From positions 129,197-177,214 of the forward strand of contig DYGT01000001.1 of NCBI GenBank assembly GCA_020724555.1: a stretch of 48,018 nucleotides of DNA, read 5' to 3'. The translations under genes were made by a program, and so were the position numbers. How positions within the stretch are numbered: the stretch's first letter is position 1; the number at the start of each line of letters is the position of its first letter. The notes below the pieces were generated by a model that made no database searches, had not been told where the DNA came from, and worked only from the letters and a program-made list of their open reading frames with translations. Positions 1 through 8,228 of this stretch are shown here, piece after piece. Origin of the DNA: Candidatus Microgenomatus sp. GTDB taxonomy: Bacteria; Patescibacteriota; Microgenomatia; UBA8517.

Positions 1-99
1 AACTAATAGTTTTTCTCAATTAAGACATTTAGTGAATAAAACCACAAAAAGTAACTAGCAAAGATACCAATTACTTTTATGGCGTTTATGCAGTAATAA

Positions 100-417
100 T
101 TAAGTTATTGAGTTTACTGCTGGGATATCAAAATTCAATATTTCAATACCAAACACAGTCCCCAAAAGGGCGGCTAGTGCCCAAGCTGCAAATACGATTA
201 TGAGTCCAATTAAAGCGGCGGTGATCTGGTTTCTGGCAGACTCGGTGTTAGCCTTGTCCCCACCGGATAATATCCAACGGATACCGCCAATAATAAGCAT
301 AAAAAAGAATATGATTCCCGCAACAATCAGAACTATATTTACTGCCCAGCCAATAAGTTGTGTTACACCCCATTCTGGTGCATCGTTAATTAATAAGTTT
401 ACGCTAGTATCGTTCAC
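100..417 (-). CDS. VirB2/TrbC-like pilin protein, paralog 1
   Basis: A 105-residue protein with two membrane helices (about 21-44 and 66-92) joined by a short loop holding Gly-Gly-Asp-Lys at 52-55. This two-helix hairpin resembles the VirB2/TrbC pilin fold of type IV secretion; family membership is inferred from layout and loop motif. It is the last gene of an eight-gene minus-strand array. The start is GTG at 415-417, because the ATG just upstream is followed at once by a stop and a near-perfect ribosome site lies 7 nt before the GTG. The strong ribosome site suggests high expression. It may form a surface filament or a membrane pore; the sequence does not decide. Confidence 0.8.
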   Translation of the reverse strand: MNDTSVNLLINDAPEWGVTQLIGWAVNIVLIVAGIIFFFMLIIGGIRWILSGGDKANTESARNQITAALIGLIIVFAAWALAALLGTVFGIEILNFDIPAVNSIT

Positions 418-420
418 ATG

Positions 421-432
421 ATCACCTCCTTA
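421..432 (-). promoter_or_regulatory. Near-perfect Shine-Dalgarno site
   Basis: On the minus strand this reads TAAGGAGGTGAT, an almost complete complement of the conserved 3' end of 16S rRNA. It precedes the GTG start at 415-417. Many starts in this window are leaderless, so such a strong site stands out and points to heavy translation of the distal pilin gene. It recurs in similar form before the gene at 39535. Confidence 0.75.
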
Positions 433-474
433 AGATTAGATGTAATTAATGCTAAGTTTTTATAATTGACATTG

Positions 475-864
475 TCAAGCATTAATAAATATTTTGGTTA
501 AATCAAATTGAAGAATTTGCACACCCATAATAATTTCGATAAGTTTAACTATGGCAAATGTAGCTACTAAAAGCACAAGGCCAATTAAAGCGTTTGTTAT
601 GGTTCCTCTGGCAGATTCTAGTTGAGCTTTGTCACCGCCCGAGGCGATCCATTTAATAGCCCCATATAATAACATAAAAACAAATACAGTCGTGCCGACA
701 ATAAAAAAAAGAGTTACCAGTGTTTTTAATAGTTTAGTAATATAATTTGTCCCCCCATAGTCTCCCATAAAATTTAGTAAGCCCGGAAGTGCTTTGTTGT
801 AGAATTTGCCCACAGTAGCTCCGCCCCCACCGCCACCTCCTGATTGTGCTATTAAGTTTTCCAT
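475..864 (-). CDS. VirB2/TrbC-like pilin protein with N-terminal polyglycine run, paralog 2
   Basis: A 129-residue member of the pilin-like array. Residues 9-15 are seven consecutive glycines, then a soluble stretch, membrane helix 1 (about 47-72), the loop with Gly-Gly-Asp-Lys at 76-79, and helix 2 (about 90-114). The helix-loop-helix core matches its neighbours (loop GGDKAQLESARGTITNALIG). The polyglycine run is absent from the other seven paralogs and could be a flexible linker or a processing site. The ATG at 862-864 is the first start; the next gene upstream ends 4 nt away, so they are probably co-transcribed. Confidence 0.8.
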   Translation of the reverse strand: MENLIAQSGGGGGGGATVGKFYNKALPGLLNFMGDYGGTNYITKLLKTLVTLFFIVGTTVFVFMLLYGAIKWIASGGDKAQLESARGTITNALIGLVLLVATFAIVKLIEIIMGVQILQFDLTKIFINA

Positions 865-868
865 GTTT

Positions 869-1231
869 TTAAATATTAAGCAAAATAAACCACTGTTGCA
901 CTTCTAAAATTGGTATATCGAACACACTGCCCATAAAGTCTGCCAAAAATATTGCAGAAATTACCACCACCAAGCCAATTACGCCCGTTGTGATTTTGCC
1001 TTTAGCAGATTCTATTTTACTTTTATCTCCCCCTGAAGTAATCCATCCAATTGCACCGATCATAAACTGAATTACAAACCAAATAAATGCCACAACCGTC
1101 ATAACACCTATAATAGTTGACAACACTGATGTCAAAAGCGTGGATTCCCTTCCGGCAACATTTGTGCCTATTGTACCCGGCCCGGAATAACCTCCAGGCG
1201 GAGCTAAGTTAATTTGTACCAGTTTTTCCAT
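869..1231 (-). CDS. VirB2/TrbC-like pilin protein, paralog 3
   Basis: A 120-residue protein with a Gly/Pro-rich N-terminus (12-24) and two membrane helices (about 38-60 and 80-102) around a GGDKSKIESAKGKITTGVIG loop at 67-86. The loop motif is the clearest shared signature of the array. The start ATG is at 1229-1231, two bases after the stop of the upstream gene. No cleavable signal peptide is evident; insertion probably relies on the helices themselves. Confidence 0.8.
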   Translation of the reverse strand: MEKLVQINLAPPGGYSGPGTIGTNVAGRESTLLTSVLSTIIGVMTVVAFIWFVIQFMIGAIGWITSGGDKSKIESAKGKITTGVIGLVVVISAIFLADFMGSVFDIPILEVQQWFILLNI

Positions 1232-1233
1232 AG

Positions 1234-1581
1234 TTATAAAGTAGGTAGGGTTGGTTGCAAAAGACTTGTAGCGTCGCCAAAAATAATTCTGCCAAAAATT
1301 GCTGCCAATAGAAACGAGCCTGCAATAAACATAACCCCGATCGCAGTTTGCCAGATTTTAGCCCAAGCCCCTTGAATTTTTTTAGGATCATCTCCGGCTG
1401 ATAAAAAACCATAACCCGCTAATATAAAATTAAAGACCGCGTAAATTCCACCAGCAACTATTAAAATATTAAATAATAATTGTAAAAAAAGCCCTAACGC
1501 ACCTGTCTCCACAGTACCAAAACGCCTTAGTTGAACCGGTCTGTTAATAATTCCTAGTTGATAAAAGATTAAATAATTCAT
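1234..1581 (-). CDS. Divergent VirB2/TrbC-like pilin protein, paralog 4
   Basis: A 115-residue member with two hydrophobic helices (about 31-59 and 76-101). The loop reads AGDDPKKI in place of the usual GGDK, and the N-terminus is longer and basic, so it is one of the two most divergent copies. Its start overlaps the stop of the upstream gene by 4 nt, which indicates translational coupling. Assignment rests on size, topology and position in the array; a minor or specialised subunit is possible. Confidence 0.7.
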   Translation of the reverse strand: MNYLIFYQLGIINRPVQLRRFGTVETGALGLFLQLLFNILIVAGGIYAVFNFILAGYGFLSAGDDPKKIQGAWAKIWQTAIGVMFIAGSFLLAAIFGRIIFGDATSLLQPTLPTL

Positions 1582-1919
1582 GATCCGAGATACCCAAACA
1601 TACTGGCTGGATTTGTTATAAAATCTACATCCATTATTATTTCAATGGCGCGGATAATCCAGTACGATGCAAATATAATTATAAATCCTATTACCGCATA
1701 AGTCACGGCTTGTTTGCCTTGCCCGGTACTTCTGGGATCGTTTGAGCCTGCGCTCGTAATGAGTTTTAAACCGCCATATAGAAATAAAAATAAAACGATA
1801 ATTCCGGCTATCGTAATAGCACTAGTTGTAATTAGATTAATCAGGTCGCCTAAAGATTTTGTAGTTCCAAGTGGCGTGTTTAATGTTCTTCCAATTGGTA
1901 CATCTGCTAATTTGTTCAT
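1578..1919 (-). CDS. Divergent VirB2/TrbC-like pilin protein, paralog 5
   Basis: A 113-residue protein with two membrane helices (about 29-56 and 72-96). The inter-helix loop is SAGSNDPRSTGQGKQAVTYA, longer than in its neighbours and lacking GGDK, but the positive residues and the following small-residue helix are kept. The four-base overlap with the next gene (1234-1581) implies coupling. The upstream neighbour ends 4 nt away. Confidence 0.7.
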   Translation of the reverse strand: MNKLADVPIGRTLNTPLGTTKSLGDLINLITTSAITIAGIIVLFLFLYGGLKLITSAGSNDPRSTGQGKQAVTYAVIGFIIIFASYWIIRAIEIIMDVDFITNPASMFGYLGS

Positions 1920-1923
1920 TTAT

Positions 1924-2262
1924 TTACCTTCCAAATACTTGTATAACTCCATCAAGACCCAGAATTAAGCCTAAGGCTTGTACTATAAAAAATGCAAATA
2001 TTACTAAGACAAACCCCAAAAGGGCATTGGTTATTTTTCCTTTCGCACTCTCAACCTTTTTGGGATCACCGCCAGATAGCATATAAGAGAAACCTCCTGA
2101 AATAAGGTATAGCAAAAGTAATACGCCTGCACCAAAAAAAGATATAGTTACTATGCTAATTGGGCCAGAAACAAGATTGGCAAGCCTTGTGCTGTTATTA
2201 AACTGAGGTGCCGTAACTTTTTGCAAGTAATCAAAATGGATTTGAGATATTTGGTTGTTCAT
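1924..2262 (-). CDS. VirB2/TrbC-like pilin protein, paralog 6
   Basis: A 112-residue protein with two membrane helices (about 33-60 and 77-102) flanking a GGDPKKVESAKGKITNALLG loop. This loop is very close to those of paralogs 3 and 7, so these are probably the more recent duplicates. There is no cleavable signal peptide; the polar N-terminus of about 30 residues would face the same side as the C-terminus. It lies 26 nt downstream of paralog 7 in the minus-strand array. Confidence 0.8.
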   Translation of the reverse strand: MNNQISQIHFDYLQKVTAPQFNNSTRLANLVSGPISIVTISFFGAGVLLLLYLISGGFSYMLSGGDPKKVESAKGKITNALLGFVLVIFAFFIVQALGLILGLDGVIQVFGR

Positions 2263-2288
2263 ATTATTAATTTTACCTTAATAATTTA

Positions 2289-2639
2289 TTATGCTGCAAT
2301 TTGTGTAATTCCTAGGATATCTATACCAATTATTCTTAAAACAAATACAGACAAAATTAAAAATACAAGTCCTGCGATAGCTGCTGTCAAAAGTTCCTTT
2401 CCTGCCTGGACTTTTTTAGGGTCACCTCCTGAGGTGATCAAAAGAAAAGCTGAGTAAAGGATAAAAATAACAGCAATGCCTCCAGCGATACCAATGCTCC
2501 AACGAAGAAAAAAGCTTATTAAGGAGCTGCTGTCGTTAATAGGTATGCAGCCTATTGCTGTGTTAAGCTCGTGGTCAAGACAATCTCCACCGCCCTTAGG
2601 TCCTTGGGCATGTGCTGTTTTAATAAGTAGATCTATCAT
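2289..2639 (-). CDS. VirB2/TrbC-like pilin protein with N-terminal cysteine pair, paralog 7
   Basis: A 116-residue protein. A short hydrophobic start is followed by a segment with Cys20 and Cys31 (LNTAIGCIPI), helix 1 (about 43-68), a GGDPKKVQAG loop at 71-80, and helix 2 (about 83-106) ending in the shared DILGI motif. The same LNTAIGCIPI segment and DILGI end occur in the 313-residue neighbour at 2636, so these two are sister copies. Outside the cytoplasm the cysteines could form a disulfide. The start overlaps the upstream stop by 4 nt. Confidence 0.8.
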   Translation of the reverse strand: MIDLLIKTAHAQGPKGGGDCLDHELNTAIGCIPINDSSSLISFFLRWSIGIAGGIAVIFILYSAFLLITSGGDPKKVQAGKELLTAAIAGLVFLILSVFVLRIIGIDILGITQIAA

Positions 2640-3577
2640 TGTATTAGTTGGTTAATTCCTAGTATATCAACTCCGATGACGCGCAAAATAAAGACGGAAA
2701 AAATTAAAAACAAAAGTCCGGCAATAGCTGCTGTTAAAAGCTGTTTTGCTGATTGCAGTTTGTATTTGTCACCCGAAGAGGTGATAAAAAGGAAACTAGC
2801 ATATAATATCAAAAGTACGGCAAATCCGCCAGCCACTCCAATACTCCACTGAAGTAAAAACCGTAAAAAGTCTGTGTTTGCCTTTATTGGGATGCAGCCA
2901 ATAGCAGTGTTTAAGTGAGTTTTAGTATCTTGGTTACAAAAGAGGGAGTTTGGCAGTGCGACAAAAGTCTGGTTAAGCAGGGTAATATCGAGATATTTTA
3001 CAAGAATCGTATAATTCTTGTTATACTCCAGCATGTCTCCGTTAATTCTAAAGTCGATCTCTCCGGCATTAACAGAGTAAAGACTGGTAAAAATCTCTGT
3101 TCCTGTTTCATCAAATATTTGGACGCGTATATCTGTCCAGGCTGGTTCGCAACCGCTTCCTTTAACCGTTACGTTTTTTTTGGTGTCTATCTGTGTTATG
3201 TTTAAAAACTTACAAGACGCTTCGGTTGCTTGTACATAAAGTTCCCTTGTTCCTATTGCTACTCCATCGTAGTAGATTGAGACTGAATAATCACCTTGTT
3301 GAGCAGGTTCGTCAAAAATGTTTAATGATCCTGTTCCTCCATTTACCTCGATGTTGTGAGTTTTTAAATATGTTGTTGTATTGCCTAAAACATCAATGAG
3401 GTAGGTTCCATCGGGTGGATTGCAGTTGGTCAGGTTCAGACTAAATTCTGTTCCTACAGGACCAGCTTGAGGACTTATGTTTATATCACAAGATGACTCT
3501 TGAGCCTTTGTTGGTGAGTTAAATAGCAAAAATAATGTGGTGAGCAATAATATTTTTGCAATAGGTTTCATAAGCAA
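2636..3577 (-). CDS. Secreted beta-rich protein fused to a VirB2/TrbC-like pilin domain, paralog 8
   Basis: A 313-residue protein and the first gene of the minus-strand pilin array. Residues 1-25 are a signal peptide ending near TKAQE. Residues 26-210 look like two beta-sandwich (Ig-like) repeats with two cysteine pairs. Residues 220-313 repeat the pilin module of paralog 7: LNTAIGCIPI, two membrane helices and the DILGI end. It probably exposes an extracellular adhesin-like or cap domain on a pilin base. The fusion is seen directly; the role is inferred. It is divergent from the SpoIID gene, with about 50 nt between them. Confidence 0.75.
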   Translation of the reverse strand: MLMKPIAKILLLTTLFLLFNSPTKAQESSCDINISPQAGPVGTEFSLNLTNCNPPDGTYLIDVLGNTTTYLKTHNIEVNGGTGSLNIFDEPAQQGDYSVSIYYDGVAIGTRELYVQATEASCKFLNITQIDTKKNVTVKGSGCEPAWTDIRVQIFDETGTEIFTSLYSVNAGEIDFRINGDMLEYNKNYTILVKYLDITLLNQTFVALPNSLFCNQDTKTHLNTAIGCIPIKANTDFLRFLLQWSIGVAGGFAVLLILYASFLFITSSGDKYKLQSAKQLLTAAIAGLLFLIFSVFILRVIGVDILGINQLIQ

Positions 3578-3613
3578 ATACAGTTTAGCATGCAGCTGGG
3601 GGTAGTAGACTAC

Positions 3614-3622
3614 TGGTATAAT
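3614..3622 (+). promoter_or_regulatory. Extended -10 promoter for the SpoIID-like gene
   Basis: TGGTATAAT fits the extended -10 consensus (TGnTATAAT). Its last base is 6 nt before the ATG at 3629, so transcription would begin at about the A of the start codon, giving a leaderless mRNA. No clear -35 is seen, which is usual for extended -10 promoters. Confidence 0.65.
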
Positions 3623-3628
3623 AAGTAG

Positions 3629-5326
3629 ATGAAAAAATTGCTGCCTCTGGTTTTATTTTTTTTGGCTTTTTTATTTTTAAACCCGCTTCAGATGTCTATA
3701 ACGGGAGAGCCAGATTGTAACAATCCGGAGTTTGGTGAAATAGACGTTTGTCTGCAAAAAATAAAAGCCGAAATCGATGCCCTTACTCCAGCACACGAAG
3801 CCAACAAGCAAGAGTTAACTTCCCTTAACACACAGTTAACTAGCATTAAAGGCCGCATTCAAGGAATTTCTGGCCAGCTAACTAAAGTACAAGGTGAGAT
3901 TGTTGATCGCGAGGAAGACCTTTTATATGCCAAAGAGGTCTTTAATGAAAAGACAAATAACCACTACCGCTTTATCCGCACATATGACCCCATTATTCCC
4001 TTTATTTCAAGCGCTGACGCAACCCGTGCCTTCCGGGAAATATTTTTACGCCAAAAAGCAGCTGATCAAGACCGCTTAACCATGGAAGACCTGGCCACCA
4101 AGTTGGGGCAGCTTAAAAGCGACAAAGAAACTTTAGAAAAAAACCAAGCAGAGCTGGCTTCTCTTCAGGCTCAAGTTAATAATCGCGCCCAGTTTTTGGG
4201 TGGGGAAATAGAAAAAGTGGAAAGTTATCTAACTGAACTTAGTGCCAAACAAGAGCAATTGGTGGCTTTGAAAGAGGGTGGTTTTCAAACCTCCATTGGA
4301 GATACGCCACCAACCCTGGAGCCTTGTAGTGGCCCTCCGGGATCAGCCAATTTCTGTAACCCAGGATTTAGTCCAGCATTTGCAGCCTTTAGCTTTGGAG
4401 CTCCCCATAGAACCGGCATGAGCCAGTATGGTGCGTATGGAAGAAGCAAATCTGGCCAAAGCGCGGAAGAGATTTTGTCGGCTTATTACCAGGGGGCATC
4501 TTTAAATAAAGGCTATCCTGTGCCAGATACCATTGAGGTTCAAGGGATAGGGCGCGTTTCTTTTGAGGATAATTATTTAATGGGAATATACGAAGTCCCC
4601 GAATCTTGGGGAAATAATGGCGGGTTTGAAGCGCTTAAGGCCCAGGCTGTAGCTGCCCGCAGCTACGCCTTGGCCGTTACAAACAATGGCGCTGGATCAA
4701 TTTGCACGAGTGAGGCATGCCAGGTCTACAAACCACAGCTTAAAACCGGTAAATGGGCGGAGGCGGTTCGGGCTACCCGCGGATGGGTGCTGGTAAAAGA
4801 TGGCGGTCCGGCGAAAACGTATTATGCCTCAACGGCAGGAGGGTTTACGATAAGTCAGTGGGGATGGAGCGGGATTAAAGATACAAACGGTTCGTGGCCG
4901 GACAACGCTTATGAAAAAATTGCGGGTTCACCCTGGTTTTATAAAGGCTGGTATAAAAGCCGGGGTGGGTCAAGCTGTGGGCGCAGTAATCCATGGTTAA
5001 CAAGTGCGGAAATGGCAGACATTTTAAATGCCTGGAAAGTGCTTTACCAAGGAGGAGGAGATGTGTCGCGCGTGTCTCCGGTGGATACCGCGTGTTGGGG
5101 AGGAAATCCATATTCTGTCGGCGAGCTAGCTGGCATAGGGGGCTTTTCGTCCGTAAATAGTGTGTCGGTTGTTTATTCCAATAATGGCACAACCAGCTCA
5201 GTCCGCTTTGGTACAAACAAGGGCGCAGTAACCATTAGTGGTGAAGAATTTAAAAGAGCATTTAACCTAAGAGCCCCCGGGTACATCGGCATCAAGTCAA
5301 GCCTGTATAATATTGAGCAGATTTAA
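3629..5326 (+). CDS. SpoIID/LytB-domain protein with N-terminal coiled coil
   Basis: A 565-residue exported protein. Residues 1-22 are a hydrophobic signal or anchor. Residues about 45-195 are a heptad-rich coiled coil of the kind found in peptidoglycan-hydrolase regulators. Residues about 250-560 carry the SpoIID/LytB signature: a GMSQYGAYGRS block, a YLMGIYEVPESW block containing the glutamate expected at the catalytic position, and FEALKAQAVAARSYAL. SpoIID enzymes are lytic transglycosylases acting on denuded glycan strands; activity here is inferred. It probably remodels the envelope at the cell surface. The gene is preceded by an extended -10 box and is likely leaderless. Confidence 0.85.
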   Translation: MKKLLPLVLFFLAFLFLNPLQMSITGEPDCNNPEFGEIDVCLQKIKAEIDALTPAHEANKQELTSLNTQLTSIKGRIQGISGQLTKVQGEIVDREEDLLYAKEVFNEKTNNHYRFIRTYDPIIPFISSADATRAFREIFLRQKAADQDRLTMEDLATKLGQLKSDKETLEKNQAELASLQAQVNNRAQFLGGEIEKVESYLTELSAKQEQLVALKEGGFQTSIGDTPPTLEPCSGPPGSANFCNPGFSPAFAAFSFGAPHRTGMSQYGAYGRSKSGQSAEEILSAYYQGASLNKGYPVPDTIEVQGIGRVSFEDNYLMGIYEVPESWGNNGGFEALKAQAVAARSYALAVTNNGAGSICTSEACQVYKPQLKTGKWAEAVRATRGWVLVKDGGPAKTYYASTAGGFTISQWGWSGIKDTNGSWPDNAYEKIAGSPWFYKGWYKSRGGSSCGRSNPWLTSAEMADILNAWKVLYQGGGDVSRVSPVDTACWGGNPYSVGELAGIGGFSSVNSVSVVYSNNGTTSSVRFGTNKGAVTISGEEFKRAFNLRAPGYIGIKSSLYNIEQI

Positions 5327-5352
5327 TTTTTAACAATCTAACATAAAAAATG

Positions 5353-5358
5353 TATAAT
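5353..5358 (+). promoter_or_regulatory. -10 box before the PH-domain gene
   Basis: TATAAT ends 10 nt before the ATG at 5369, so the predicted leader is only a few bases long. No ribosome site is visible in the gap. This fits the near-leaderless pattern seen across the window. Confidence 0.55.
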
Positions 5359-5368
5359 AAAAGCCAAG

Positions 5369-6070
5369 ATGCCAGATATTTTTGTATCCGAACAGGGAAA
5401 AAAGCCGAAAGTAAAAAAAACACACAAAAAGTTACACCGCCTAAGTCACGACCCTGAAGAGTTAAGAAAAACGCTTCAGAAAGAAATACAAGATGAACTT
5501 CCCAAGTCTACCTATAAGGCTATCTCGGCCTTTAATTATTATCCACACCGCGTGAAGTTTGTGGGAGCTGATAATAAAGAGCATATAATCCTGCTTTTAA
5601 GAAGGCACCCCATTACAAATATTGGTTGGATTTTGACTGTTATCTTAATGCTTCTTGCTCCTATGTTTTTAAGTTATGTTGTGCCGGTTGTTGAGCTTCC
5701 GGCTAATTATCAGCTGGTGGCTTTAATGTTTTGGTATTTGATTACCCTTGCCTTTGCCATTGAAAAATTTATTAGCTGGTTTTTTAATGTCAATATCGTT
5801 ACCGACGAGCGTATATTTGACGTAGATTTTGTGCATCTTATTTATCGGGAGATTACGGATGCGAATTTAGACCAAATTCAAGACGTTACTACCCAAGTTG
5901 GGGGAGTAATCCGCACAATGTTTAATTTTGGCAATGTTATGGTTCAGACAGCCGCAGAAATACCCCAAATTGAATTTATCTCGGTCCCTAAGCCGGATGT
6001 GGTTGCCCAAATTTTACGTGAGCTCAGGGTGGAAGAGGAAGTCGAAAAAATTGAAGGGAGGGTAAGGTGA
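5369..6070 (+). CDS. PH-domain (bPH2-like) membrane protein
   Basis: A 233-residue protein. A basic cytoplasmic N-terminus (1-55) is followed by two membrane helices (about 86-108 and 115-135) and a C-terminal bacterial PH-like domain with the VTDERIFDVDF strand and a DANLDQIQDVTTQVGG segment, typical of bacterial PH families. The role is unknown; such proteins are membrane-associated and often sit beside envelope genes. It heads a run of three genes: its stop overlaps the GTG of the next gene by 4 nt (GTGA). Confidence 0.7.
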   Translation: MPDIFVSEQGKKPKVKKTHKKLHRLSHDPEELRKTLQKEIQDELPKSTYKAISAFNYYPHRVKFVGADNKEHIILLLRRHPITNIGWILTVILMLLAPMFLSYVVPVVELPANYQLVALMFWYLITLAFAIEKFISWFFNVNIVTDERIFDVDFVHLIYREITDANLDQIQDVTTQVGGVIRTMFNFGNVMVQTAAEIPQIEFISVPKPDVVAQILRELRVEEEVEKIEGRVR

Positions 6071-6303
6071 GTTTAGACCAACTAATAAATTTTGAGTTTT
6101 CCGGGTCGCTTTGGCTTTTGTTAAGAGCCTTTTTGTTGCTAGGCCTTTTTATATATTTGATATTTTCCTCGGTTGTTATCCGTCAAATAAACCAAATGAC
6201 CAACACACTGGAGGTAGGGTTTGAAGGGCCTATTCGGTTTTTAGGCTGGATACACCTTTTTTTGGCATTAGGTACATTTGTGGTAGCGTTTGTGATACTG
6301 TAA
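6067..6303 (+). CDS. Small two-helix membrane protein of unknown function
   Basis: A 78-residue protein with hydrophobic helices at about 15-40 and 56-78 and a polar linker with a VIRQINQMTNTLE segment. The start is GTG at 6067, overlapping the stop of the PH-domain gene by 4 nt, so translation is coupled. I recognise no family with certainty; similar small membrane proteins recur in CPR genomes. Conserved placement between the PH-domain and PP2C-like genes suggests it belongs with them. Confidence 0.6.
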   Translation: MSLDQLINFEFSGSLWLLLRAFLLLGLFIYLIFSSVVIRQINQMTNTLEVGFEGPIRFLGWIHLFLALGTFVVAFVIL

Positions 6304-6326
6304 GGGTAGCTACCCACTTTATATTT

Positions 6327-8228
6327 ATGCCGCTTAATTACACCTCCACTAAAGTTGTAGGCAACCCTGACGCTTCTGGTTGGGTTCAGGTTCACGATTA
6401 TGTTCCGGATTCGCAAGAAAAAATTGTGCGTCGTGGCCGGCTATACGCCGTTATTTCTACACAAACTATAGATAGCGAAGGCCAGCTTTACCAAAACGAT
6501 AAGCAAAGGCTTGAAATGGGCAGGGAGATTTTGGCCAGATTGCACGAAGAGTATTATGGTCAGTTAGAAGATAGTGCATTTAATTGTCTTGTCGGTGCGG
6601 TTAGCCGGGTTTCGTCTGAATTTACTTCCAGGCAGATGAATGTAGAAATTGGTGCTTTGGTGTTTTTGAACGATAATTTGCTCGGGGCTTGTGCAAATGG
6701 TGCCGTATTATTGGTGTTGCGTCACGGGCAATTAGTACCTTTAATTACCACTCAACGCGGCAATCATCTGTCTGTATCCGGGAAAATAGTTATCGGGGAC
6801 AAATATATAATTGGCACACAGCAGCTTCTCCATACAATCTCAGAAGGGATATTAAAAGGGTCTTTAGAAACAGACGGTTTGGCGGAATTTTCAGAAACAA
6901 TAACTCCAAAAATATTAAATTCACCCCGGGCAAGTTCAACCGGAATTTTAGTAGTTGAAATTGAGGAGAAATATCCGGTAAGAAGCGATGAACAGCGGGT
7001 TGTTCTGGCCGCCTCTCAGCCACAAATAACAAAAGCCCCTAAAATTAAAAATAAATTGGTTGGTTTTATCGATACTTTGCTGGCACACCTTCCAGACCCG
7101 CGATTAAAAGTAAAACCAGATACCATAGATGTAGAAACCGGCAGAAAAAGAAAAAGTTTACCCTTGGTTGGTTTTTTAATCTTAATAATTTTGGCAGCAA
7201 GTATTGTGTTTGGCGTTAAGCAAAAAAACGCGAAAGAAAAACAAGCTGAATTAATGGGTCGTATTTCTGAAATTGAGCGCGAATACGAAGAGGCTCAAAG
7301 CTTGGTTGGACTAAACAAAGCTCGTGCCAAAGAGCTTTTGCTGTCTGCCAGGGCAGACGCACAAAAACTTAAAGAAGGCCAAGGTGCGGAAAGTGAAGAG
7401 TTGGACAAACTCGTTCAAAATATTAGCAATAGCCTTGGTCCTGTTGCCGGAGTTTATGAAGTTAACCCCGAGCTTTACCTGGACACGTCACTTATAAGCC
7501 AAGGTTTTCAAGCTACCAAATTGGTTTATTCTGATGAAGCGATTTTGGTAATGGATGACAAAAATAGAAAAATAGTAAGCATTGAGCTTGAAAATAAAAC
7601 CACCGAATTTGTGGCCGGACCGGATTATTTAAAGGACGCCTTGGATTTGGCATTTTATGCTGGCCGCAGCTTTGTCTTAAGCTCAGACGGAGTAAGAGAA
7701 ATTACCGAAGATGTTGAACTTATTGTTAAACCTGAAGATTGGGATCCCAAGCAGGTTTTGATTTCTGCGTTTGCCGGTAATTTATATGTTTTGGATCGCA
7801 AAAACAACCAGATTTGGCGCTATCCCGGTGTTCAGCTGGGTTCATCCCCAAAAGAGGCGTGGTTAGCCCCCGGGGTTGAACCGGATTTTTCGGAAGTAGA
7901 AGCGCTGGGTATAGACGGGTCTGTTTGGGTTTTAACCAAAAGCGGGAAAGTTGAAAAATATACCCGCGGCAATAAAGACAACTTTTCCGTAAAAGACCAC
8001 GAAAACAATTTTTCTTTTAGTAAGTTTTATGTTGACGAAGATAGTGAATATTTATATTTTTATGATTCTTTGCAAACCAAGTTTTTAAAATTTTCCCAAG
8101 ACGGCGAGTTTGAGTCTGAGTACGTTAACCCCCAGTTTACTGCTGTTGACGGGTTTGTTGTTTCTGAATCGCAAAATAAGCTTATTTATTTAAAAGAAGG
8201 AAAATTATATGAATTTAAACTTAATTGA
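6327..8228 (+). CDS. PP2C-like / beta-propeller transmembrane protein
   Basis: A 633-residue protein in three parts. Residues 1-230 resemble a degenerate PPM/PP2C phosphatase fold (GALVFLNDNLLGACANGAVL and later strands), but I do not see the full set of metal-binding aspartates, so catalysis is doubtful. A single membrane helix follows at about 272-292, then a helical segment (295-360). Residues about 370-633 have repeated short hydrophobic strands typical of an extracytoplasmic beta-propeller. It may sense an external state and signal inward. It follows the PH-domain and small membrane genes and overlaps the convergent gene by 8 nt. Confidence 0.6.
   Translation: MPLNYTSTKVVGNPDASGWVQVHDYVPDSQEKIVRRGRLYAVISTQTIDSEGQLYQNDKQRLEMGREILARLHEEYYGQLEDSAFNCLVGAVSRVSSEFTSRQMNVEIGALVFLNDNLLGACANGAVLLVLRHGQLVPLITTQRGNHLSVSGKIVIGDKYIIGTQQLLHTISEGILKGSLETDGLAEFSETITPKILNSPRASSTGILVVEIEEKYPVRSDEQRVVLAASQPQITKAPKIKNKLVGFIDTLLAHLPDPRLKVKPDTIDVETGRKRKSLPLVGFLILIILAASIVFGVKQKNAKEKQAELMGRISEIEREYEEAQSLVGLNKARAKELLLSARADAQKLKEGQGAESEELDKLVQNISNSLGPVAGVYEVNPELYLDTSLISQGFQATKLVYSDEAILVMDDKNRKIVSIELENKTTEFVAGPDYLKDALDLAFYAGRSFVLSSDGVREITEDVELIVKPEDWDPKQVLISAFAGNLYVLDRKNNQIWRYPGVQLGSSPKEAWLAPGVEPDFSEVEALGIDGSVWVLTKSGKVEKYTRGNKDNFSVKDHENNFSFSKFYVDEDSEYLYFYDSLQTKFLKFSQDGEFESEYVNPQFTAVDGFVVSESQNKLIYLKEGKLYEFKLN

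Noticed and set aside
1-99. Possible terminator after the pilin array
   Set aside because: A weak AAAGTAA/TTACTTT pairing with a 16-nt loop is present, but the stem is AT-only and I cannot support it.
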